DNA of 19,023 bases from CAZKRU01 sp964555235 (GTDB lineage Bacteria > Verrucomicrobiota > Verrucomicrobiia > Methylacidiphilales > CAMAQI01): the NCBI GenBank assembly GCA_964555235.1, contig CAZKRU010000077.1, forward strand, positions 1-19,023. Reading direction: 5' to 3'. Both the position numbers and the translations under genes were made by a program. Below are positions 13,886 to 19,023 of this stretch, in pieces (the first letter of the stretch is position 1; every line of letters starts with the position of its first letter). The notes below the pieces were generated by a model. The model was given only the letters and a program-made list of their open reading frames with translations. It was not told the DNA's origin and did no database searches.

Positions 13886-15106
13886 TCATACTCCGAGAAT
13901 TTTTTCCGCCGCCTGTGCCACATCTTTATCACCACGACCGGAGCAATTCACCAGCATGATCTGGCTCTTTTTGAGAGTGGGAGCCAATTTCATCGCATGA
14001 GCCACAGCATGTGCCGACTCCAACGCCGGAATAATTCCTTCGGTCTCACTTAAAAACTGAAACGCCTTCAGCGCCTCGTCATCGGTGGCATATACATACT
14101 CCGTCCTCCCCATCTCTCGAAGATAGGAGTGCTCGGGACCGACTGCGGCATAATCCAATCCGGCGGAAACCGAATGCGTCAGCTCAATTTGACCGTCTGA
14201 ATTTTGAAGCAAAAAGGTTCGTGCCCCCTGCAAAACACCGAGAGATCCCCCTTGGAATCGTGCCGCATGACGACCGGGCTTGATTCCCTCCCCTCCCGCC
14301 TCGACGCCAATCATCCTGACTTCAGTATCTTGAAGGAAATCATAGAAAAATCCGATCGCATTACTTCCGCCACCGACGCAAGCCACTAAAAGATCCGGCA
14401 AACGCTTTTCTCTCTCTAAAATTTGTCGACGTGCCTCCGCGCCGATCACCCGGTGAAAATCCCGGACCATCATCGGATAAGGATGCGCGCCCAAGGCGGA
14501 CCCGAGAATATAATGCGTCTCGCGAACATTCGTCACCCAATCCCGCATCGCCTCACTCACCGCTTCCTTCAATGTCTGTTGTCCTGCGGTAACCGGAACT
14601 ACCTTTGCGCCAAGAAACTGCATTCGCGCCACATTCAGCGCCTGACGCTGCATATCAACCGCCCCCATATAAATCACACACTCAAACCCAAACCGGGCCG
14701 CGACCGTCGCCGTCGCCACTCCGTGCTGACCCGCTCCCGTCTCCGCGATGATTCGCTTCTTCTTCATCCGACGCGCCAATAAAATCTGTCCGAGCGCATT
14801 GTTAATCTTATGCGCCCCCGTATGAAGCAAGTCCTCCCGCTTCAAGTAAACGCGACAGCCCCCCAATCGCTCGGTCATCCGTTCCGCAAAGTAAAGCGGC
14901 GAAGGACGACCGACATATTCTCCCAATAAACGATTCAATTCCGCATGAAACGCCGGATCCGCTTTTGCCTCTTCGTACGCCTGACTGAGCTCTTGCAACG
15001 GTGCCACCAGCGTCTCAGGAACATAACTCCCTCCATACGCTCCAAAATAACCCCGGGCATCCGGGACCTTTCCAGGCACAAAGGGCTCTTTCGTCAGATC
15101 ACTCAT
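13886..15106 (-). CDS. trpB: Tryptophan synthase beta chain
   Basis: This 406-residue PLP enzyme condenses indole with serine to make tryptophan, normally as an alpha2-beta2 complex with TrpA. Conserved parts are YFGAYGGSYVPETL near the N-terminus, the PLP-binding Lys in GAHKINNALGQ (K100), AETGAGQHGVATA, the phosphate-binding GGGSNAIG and the C-terminal NCSGRGDKD. It is of the ordinary TrpB1 type that works with TrpA. The ATG at 15106 shares its A with the trpF stop codon (TGATG), and AAGGGA lies eight bases upstream; a GTG at 15109 would add one residue. trpA, normally next, is not here: yicC begins four bases after the stop. Confidence 0.97.
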   Translation of the reverse strand: MSDLTKEPFVPGKVPDARGYFGAYGGSYVPETLVAPLQELSQAYEEAKADPAFHAELNRLLGEYVGRPSPLYFAERMTERLGGCRVYLKREDLLHTGAHKINNALGQILLARRMKKKRIIAETGAGQHGVATATVAARFGFECVIYMGAVDMQRQALNVARMQFLGAKVVPVTAGQQTLKEAVSEAMRDWVTNVRETHYILGSALGAHPYPMMVRDFHRVIGAEARRQILEREKRLPDLLVACVGGGSNAIGFFYDFLQDTEVRMIGVEAGGEGIKPGRHAARFQGGSLGVLQGARTFLLQNSDGQIELTHSVSAGLDYAAVGPEHSYLREMGRTEYVYATDDEALKAFQFLSETEGIIPALESAHAVAHAMKLAPTLKKSQIMLVNCSGRGDKDVAQAAEKILGV

Positions 15107-15726
15107 CACCGGATTCCCTTACAAATTTGAATAAAGTCCCGCAACTTTGCATGATCTTTTTTCCCAGGAGAATTCTCGACGCCACTCGAAACGTCAACCC
15201 CGTAAGGATCAACCTGACGAATCGCCTTCTCGACATTATCCACCGTCAATCCTCCGGAAAGAATCACCGGGAGATCATATTGCTTCTGAAATTCAACCGC
15301 AAGATTCCAGTCAAAGGTCTTTCCCGTTCCGCCAAATTCCGGCGATGCGGTATCGAGCAAAAACGCATTCACGAGATAATCCTCCACATCCGCATGATGC
15401 TTGGAAAGGGGGAGGTGAAGCGCCTTGATCAAACAACGGGGATCCAACTGCTCGCAAACCTCCGGAGGCTCCTCCCCGTGAAGCTGCCAAGCATCAAAAA
15501 GCGCCACTTCTTCCATTTCTAAAATATCTTCCGCATCGAGATTCACCGTCACCCCGATTCGCTGAATCATCGGCGGCAAATCACAGGCAAATTCCCAAGC
15601 GGCATCCGGAGTAATATGCCGTTTGCTTTTAGGATAAAGAATAAACCCGAGCGCATCGGCCCCGGCATCAATCGCCACCAAGGCATCCTCTTCATTCGTA
15701 ATCCCACATATTTTGACGCGTACCAT
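15106..15726 (-). CDS. trpF: Phosphoribosylanthranilate isomerase
   Basis: This 206-residue TIM-barrel enzyme converts N-(5'-phosphoribosyl)anthranilate to CdRP, the fourth-to-last step of tryptophan synthesis. The N-terminal VKICGIT carries catalytic Cys C7; the catalytic Asp lies in FLLDTASPEFGGTGKTFDW, and the phosphate-binding motifs LPVILSGGL and GVDVSSGVE near the end are complete. A longer frame to 15798 would overlap trpC; the ATG at 15726 is preferred because AGGAG lies seven bases upstream and the protein starts at the family motif. It follows trpC by ten bases and its stop overlaps the trpB start. The product feeds the TrpC reaction encoded next door. Confidence 0.97.
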   Translation of the reverse strand: MVRVKICGITNEEDALVAIDAGADALGFILYPKSKRHITPDAAWEFACDLPPMIQRIGVTVNLDAEDILEMEEVALFDAWQLHGEEPPEVCEQLDPRCLIKALHLPLSKHHADVEDYLVNAFLLDTASPEFGGTGKTFDWNLAVEFQKQYDLPVILSGGLTVDNVEKAIRQVDPYGVDVSSGVENSPGKKDHAKLRDFIQICKGIR

Positions 15727-15736
15727 GAGTAATCTC

Positions 15737-16528
15737 CTAACTCTCCGCCTCTGGACGAAGCAACAACTCCGCCATCTTGGCACGCACATTCGGAGCACGC
15801 ATCAAGGTTTCACCCACCAAAATCGCATTGATTCCCTGATGACGGAGAAAGCGCACATCCTCCGCACTTCGGATCCCGCTCTCACTCACCGAACAACAAT
15901 CCCCCGGAATCTCCGTCGCCAGCTCTTCCGTTGTTTTCAGATCGACCTGAAACGTTTTTAAGTTCCGGTTATTAATCCCGATGAAATCTCCTCCCAAATC
16001 GAGCGCCAGATCCATCTCATCCAGATTATGAACTTCGACTAGGACATCCAGCTGGCAGGTCTTCGCCAGATCATAAAGCCGTTCCAGGTGTTCCGGGGAG
16101 AGCGCCGCCACAATTAACAAAATCGCATCCGCCCCCGCCACCACACTTTCGAAGATCTGTAGTTCGTGAACAATAAAATCTTTTCGTAACAACGGAAGAT
16201 CCACTTGCTCCCGGATTCGCTTCAGATAACTCAGATGACCTTGAAAATACTTTTCATCGGTCAAAATACTCAAGGCGTGCGCCCCGCCCCGCGAATACTC
16301 GCGCGCCTGACCGAGCGGATCAAAATCGGCTGCGATCACTCCCGCCGAAGGAGAAGCCTTTTTAACTTCCGCAATCAATGAAACCTGATCCCCCAGCATC
16401 AATGCCGAGCGAAACGGACGAAAATCATTCCGAAGCAGCGCCCGCTTACGCAGATCTGCAGCAAAAGGCTCCAATCGCTTCACCTCTTCGTGCTTGGTCG
16501 CAATAATTTCCGCAAGCTTGTCACTCAT
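15737..16528 (-). CDS. trpC: Indole-3-glycerol phosphate synthase
   Basis: This 263-residue TIM-barrel enzyme closes the indole ring, converting CdRP to indole-3-glycerol phosphate. The hallmark SLIAEVKKASPSAG (with catalytic Glu and Lys), HALSILTDEKYFQG, LPLLRKDFIV (second catalytic Lys), GINNRNLKTF and SESGI are all present. It is a single-function protein, not fused to TrpF. Two ATG codons lie in tandem: 16531 overlaps the prfB stop as ATGA, and 16528 overlaps it as TGATG; the second is preferred because the GAGG upstream is then better spaced. Either way, translation is coupled to prfB. The only TAG stop in this cluster is its own. Confidence 0.97.
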   Translation of the reverse strand: MSDKLAEIIATKHEEVKRLEPFAADLRKRALLRNDFRPFRSALMLGDQVSLIAEVKKASPSAGVIAADFDPLGQAREYSRGGAHALSILTDEKYFQGHLSYLKRIREQVDLPLLRKDFIVHELQIFESVVAGADAILLIVAALSPEHLERLYDLAKTCQLDVLVEVHNLDEMDLALDLGGDFIGINNRNLKTFQVDLKTTEELATEIPGDCCSVSESGIRSAEDVRFLRHQGINAILVGETLMRAPNVRAKMAELLLRPEAES

Positions 16529-17650
16529 CATAAATCCTCATCCGTATCGACATCCGAGCGCTTCTTTCCTCGTAGAAACGCTTCAATAAAGGCATCCAAC
16601 TTCCCATCCATCACTCCCTGAACATCACTCGTCTGCTCGCCCGTTCGCAAATCCTTGACCATCTGATATGGTTGAAAAACATACGAGCGAATCTGGCGAC
16701 CCCACCCGATCTCCCCTTTTTCACCATAATACTTCTCCATCTCCGCCCGTTTCTTGTCCATCTCCACTTCATACAAACGCGACTTGAGCACTTTCAGGGC
16801 TGACGCTTTGTTTTTAATCTGGGACCGTTCGTTCTGACAGGTCACGACCATTCCACTCGGAATGTGGGTAATTCGGACCGCCGAATCAGTCGTATTCACC
16901 CCCTGACCTCCGTGACCCCCGGCGCGATAGACATCGACGCGAATATCTTTCTCCTCGACCACAATATCAATATCATCATCAACTTCAGCAATGACATCCA
17001 TCGACGCAAAGGAGGTCTGACGCTTTCCTTGGGCATTAAACGGAGAAATTCGAACGAGGCGATGAACTCCCCGCTCCGCTTTCAGATTTCCATAGGCATA
17101 CTCGCCCTGAATCATCAACGTCACCGTTTTGATTCCGGCTTCCTCGCCTTGGAGAATATCAAGCATTTCGATCTTGTACCCGCGACGCTCTGAAAACCGT
17201 TGATACATCCGAAGCAACATACTCGCCCAATCGCACGCCTCCGTCCCTCCAACTCCCGCATGAATGTTCAAAATCGCGTTATTACGGTCGAACTCGCCCC
17301 CAAGAAGGATTTTTAATTCAAAATCATCCAGTAAATCCGAGGCCGCCTGAAACTCGGCGCGATAATCCTTGCGGGCCGCGTCCGTATTTTCCTCTTTCGT
17401 CAACTCCTCGAGAACCTTGAGATCCGCAATCTTTCGCTCGATGTCGCGATAAGGAAGGAGTTTTCCTTTAACCTGATTGACTTCTGAAATGGACTTCTTC
17501 GCAAGGGCTTGCTGATTCCAGAAATCAGGCGCAGCCATACGCGCTTCCAGTTCCGCAAGGCGGGCACTTAGCGTGGCGAGGTCAAAGAAACCTCCGCAGC
17601 TGAAGCAGACGACCCTCTAACAATCCCAAATCCAAATTCGATTCATCCAT
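16528..17650 (-). CDS. prfB: Peptide chain release factor 2 (programmed +1 frameshift)
   Basis: RF2 releases the nascent protein at UGA and UAA codons. The gene is in two frames: ATG at 17650 encodes 22 residues (MDESNLDLGLLEGRLLQLRR then FL) up to an in-frame UGA at 17584-17582; shifting +1 at CUU-U continues with DLATLSARLAELEARMAAPD and runs to 16528, giving about 373 residues in all, the usual RF2 length. In the long part, GGQGVNTTDSAVRI contains the GGQ peptidyl-hydrolysis motif. The tripeptide expected for UGA recognition, SPF, is in RLVRISPFNAQGKRQTSFAS. Starting only at the internal ATG 17538 would give a protein lacking the N-terminal domain. The start codon is four bases after the STAS gene stop. 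Confidence 0.96.
17581..17595 (-). promoter_or_regulatory. prfB programmed frameshift signal
   Basis: On the minus strand the sequence is GGAGG-TTT-CTT-TGA-C. GGAGG acts as an internal Shine-Dalgarno sequence three bases before the slippery CUU codon, followed by UGA-C, the same arrangement as in Escherichia coli prfB (AGGGGG-UAU-CUU-UGA-C). When RF2 is scarce, slow termination at UGA lets the ribosome slip +1 and finish RF2: a negative feedback loop. Confidence 0.93.
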
Positions 17651-17654
17651 ACTT

Positions 17655-17963
17655 TTAACCAATCTTAAACAACTTATCAAAACTCACGACATGAAAAATA
17701 TGGCGTAAGTTAGAATCCGCATTTTCAATCCGAATCTCCGTCATCAGATGCACACGTTTTTTTACCGAGATAAAAATTGAGAGCCCCGCACTGGAAAGAT
17801 GTTTTACATTCTTGAGATCAAGCACTAGTGGCGACTTGTCGGCAAATGAAGAGGCCGCCAATTCCTCTCGAACCTCCTGTGAATTGAGATCATCCAGGTT
17901 TTTCGAGAGAAAAAGAATGCGAGCCCCCTTCGGCGCCTCGTCATGAATCTCCACAAACTTCAT
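17655..17963 (-). CDS. STAS-domain protein, anti-sigma factor antagonist-like
   Basis: This 102-residue protein is a single STAS domain like SpoIIAA/RsbV. The diagnostic segment is LVLDLKNVKHLSSAGLSIFI: the position of the SpoIIAA phospho-Ser falls on S58, while the preceding conserved Asp is Ser here (S57) and the following Ser is Ala. Such proteins bind anti-sigma factor kinases when unphosphorylated, or act in other partner-switching modules. No anti-sigma kinase, phosphatase or sigma factor is beside it. It is the first gene of the long minus-strand cluster, four bases before prfB. No Shine-Dalgarno is visible, and a -10-like box ends six bases before the ATG, so the message may be leaderless. 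Confidence 0.85.
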   Translation of the reverse strand: MKFVEIHDEAPKGARILFLSKNLDDLNSQEVREELAASSFADKSPLVLDLKNVKHLSSAGLSIFISVKKRVHLMTEIRIENADSNLRHIFHVVSFDKLFKIG

Positions 17964-17969
17964 GTCGCT

Positions 17970-17998
17970 TTTATCGCTGAGGCCCCGCAGTTTAGCAA
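17970..17998 (-). promoter_or_regulatory. Candidate operon promoter before STAS gene
   Basis: On the minus strand TTGCTA (17998-17993) and GATAAA (17975-17970) are 17 bp apart, and the ATG at 17963 follows the -10 box by six bases. A perfect TTGACA at 18014-18009 upstream has no well-placed -10 partner (TAAACT is only 14 bp away) but may contribute to an alternative promoter. Confidence 0.35.
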
Positions 17999-18123
17999 TC
18001 GAATTCTATGTCAACCAAAGCTTACGACGGCGCAAAATGAAGAGGGATTCGTTTTAGAGAGGAATGAAAACACATCGTTCTTCCTGCTTTCCTAGTCACC
18101 CCTCTTTCTGCTAGGAGTTTAGG

Positions 18124-18798
18124 ATGAAGCTCGATTTTCCTCTCGTGGTTGGAACCATCTCAACTCCCCCCGGTCTCGCCCATTTAGATCGATACTCGAA
18201 GGATGCGGATTGGCTGGAGCTTCGCGCCGATGCGCTTTTGAATGCTGGCATTCCTCCCGAATCGTTGATCCCTCGTCTGAAACACCGCCAGACTCCAGTA
18301 CTCTTAACACTGCGATCCAGAAAAGAAGGGGGCCTTTTTCAATGGCACTCCCAAGAGCGCGGATATCTGTATTTGGAACTCCTCCCCTTTGTCGACGCGA
18401 TTGATCTCGAACTTGCATCGCTTCGCTCCCTTTATCCCGTTTACCAAGAAGCCCATCGTCAAAAAAAGCGCGTCATTCTCTCAGCGCACGCCTTCGGAAA
18501 ATTTCCAGGCGAAGCCAAACTCCGGGCATGGACTCAATCCTTTCGACGGCATCGCGCCTTCGTTTACAAAATCGCCTCGCACCTTGAGACCGCGCCCCAT
18601 CTGCGAGCTCTCGCTCGTCCTCTCTTCGATTTTCCAAAAAATCCGTGGGCGCTCATGGGAATGGGGCCACGCGCCGCCTCCTCCCGCCTCGCGCTCGCTG
18701 CCCTCGGATCCCGCCTCATGTACGGCTACCTCGACCACCCCGCCGCCCCTGGCCAGCCGAGCGCCAAAGAGTTGATGGCCTGGAAAAAATCTCAATAA
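18124..18798 (+). CDS. aroD: 3-dehydroquinate dehydratase, type I
   Basis: This 224-residue type I enzyme dehydrates 3-dehydroquinate to 3-dehydroshikimate in the shikimate pathway by a Schiff-base mechanism. It shows LELRAD (31-36), LTLRSRKEGG (61-70), the catalytic His H122 (SAHAF, where many homologues have S-x-HDF), the Schiff-base Lys K149 in VYKIAS, and the C-terminal MGMGPRAASSRLALAALGSRLMYG followed by APGQ. Length and order are normal for the stand-alone enzyme, so it is not the fused plant-like form. AGGAG lies a few bases before the ATG. It is divergent from the STAS-prfB-trp cluster, whose tryptophan branch depends on this pathway. The Asp-to-Ala change after the His is the only oddity. 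Confidence 0.95.
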   Translation: MKLDFPLVVGTISTPPGLAHLDRYSKDADWLELRADALLNAGIPPESLIPRLKHRQTPVLLTLRSRKEGGLFQWHSQERGYLYLELLPFVDAIDLELASLRSLYPVYQEAHRQKKRVILSAHAFGKFPGEAKLRAWTQSFRRHRAFVYKIASHLETAPHLRALARPLFDFPKNPWALMGMGPRAASSRLALAALGSRLMYGYLDHPAAPGQPSAKELMAWKKSQ

Positions 18799-18881
18799 AA
18801 CAACACGGCCGCGATATTTTTTCGCGCGGAGGCACGGTGCACGCCGAGGAAAAAGTAATCTCATAGTCTCAAGTAAATTTA

Positions 18882-18924
18882 GAACTCAAGAAACAAACAG
18901 GATCACCCTATTTTTCCTGAGTTC
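18882..18924. repeat. Inverted repeat downstream of aroD
   Basis: GAACTCAAGAAA (18882-18893) pairs with TTTCCTGAGTTC (18913-18924) at 11 of 12 positions around a 19-base loop, and GAGTTC is repeated directly two bases further on. It may end the aroD transcript or be a small dispersed repeat. The 171-base stretch 18799-18969 holds only this, a CGCGA/TCGCG hairpin (18810-18826) and no convincing gene. Confidence 0.4.
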
Positions 18925-18969
18925 GTGAGTTCCTGATTCAACAACACGCGGCTACTGTTTTTATCAACT

Positions 18970-19023
18970 TGAGACCTCTGCAAAAAGGGTACTTTTAAGT
19001 GAAGGTGATGGGATTTAAAAAAT
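18970..19023. mobile_element. Putative insertion-sequence end cut by the window edge
   Basis: TGAGACCTCTGCAAAA (18970-18985) is the exact reverse complement of 39-54. The adjoining bases differ from those inside the left copy, as expected if one end shows the left and the other the right terminus of the same element. Both tips face inward, and the two copies would lie in the same orientation. No coding part is visible in this short piece. Confidence 0.5.

Noticed and set aside
16528..17538. prfB as a simple gene starting at ATG 17538
   Set aside because: The upstream frame and exact frameshift signal show that the true start is at 17650.
18810..18826. CGCGA/TCGCG hairpin after aroD as terminator
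   Set aside because: The T residues lie in the loop rather than after the stem, so it does not fit Rho-independent termination.
1..19023. CRISPR array, toxin-antitoxin or phage defence system
   Set aside because: No regularly spaced repeats, Cas-like proteins, paired small overlapping toxin/antitoxin genes, nucleases or restriction enzymes are visible on either strand.

Overview
The window reads as a chromosomal stretch of a Gram-negative bacterium, most likely a member of the PVC superphylum and probably Verrucomicrobiota. This is inferred from three things. The glutamyl-tRNA synthetase lacks the usual bacterial Cys-rich insert and has a style I associate with Verrucomicrobiota. There is a free-standing type I 3-dehydroquinate dehydratase and a very short Lys/Ala-rich histone-like protein. 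A TolC-family protein and several exported proteins point to an outer membrane. No rRNA, tRNA, CRISPR array or intact mobile element was found.

Layout. The two extreme ends carry the same 16-base sequence in inverted orientation (39-54 and 18970-18985), resembling insertion-sequence tips; the window may be bounded by two copies of one IS. Region 139-1604 (minus) holds yggS and a small exported protein, ending in a terminator. Divergent from it, 1659-3067 (plus) holds a LysR regulator overlapping a Fur-family regulator. A gene-poor stretch (3068-3753) has a palindrome, one doubtful small ORF with a strong ribosome binding site, GC hairpins and a dispersed-repeat-like segment. A response regulator (plus) converges on a minus-strand block: gltX-pgsA, a foldback repeat, then a TolC-like protein and an orphan import-type ABC ATPase. 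An exported protein of unknown function (8773-9789, plus) converges on purE-purK (minus), with an inverted-repeat element between them.

Upstream of purEK is a monocistronic 29-residue Lys-rich protein with its own promoter candidate, extended Shine-Dalgarno sequence and textbook terminator. From 17963 down to 11817 runs a tight minus-strand cluster: STAS protein, prfB with a programmed +1 frameshift, trpC, trpF, trpB, yicC, gmk and coaC. Most junctions overlap or are separated by a few bases, so a single translationally coupled operon is likely. It joins translation termination, tryptophan synthesis, RNA turnover, GMP phosphorylation and coenzyme A synthesis. aroD (shikimate pathway, feeding tryptophan) diverges from it.

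How the genes work together. aroD, trpC, trpF and trpB belong to aromatic amino acid synthesis, but trpA, trpD, trpE and trpG are absent here. purE and purK perform consecutive purine steps, and gmk acts later in guanine nucleotide metabolism. Most of the window is housekeeping. The parts that deserve a second look are the Lys-rich microprotein, the TolC/ABC pairing, the RF2-controlled trp cluster, the intergenic foldback repeats, the gene-poor region 3068-3753 and the IS-like tips. I see no convincing new defence or mobile system.
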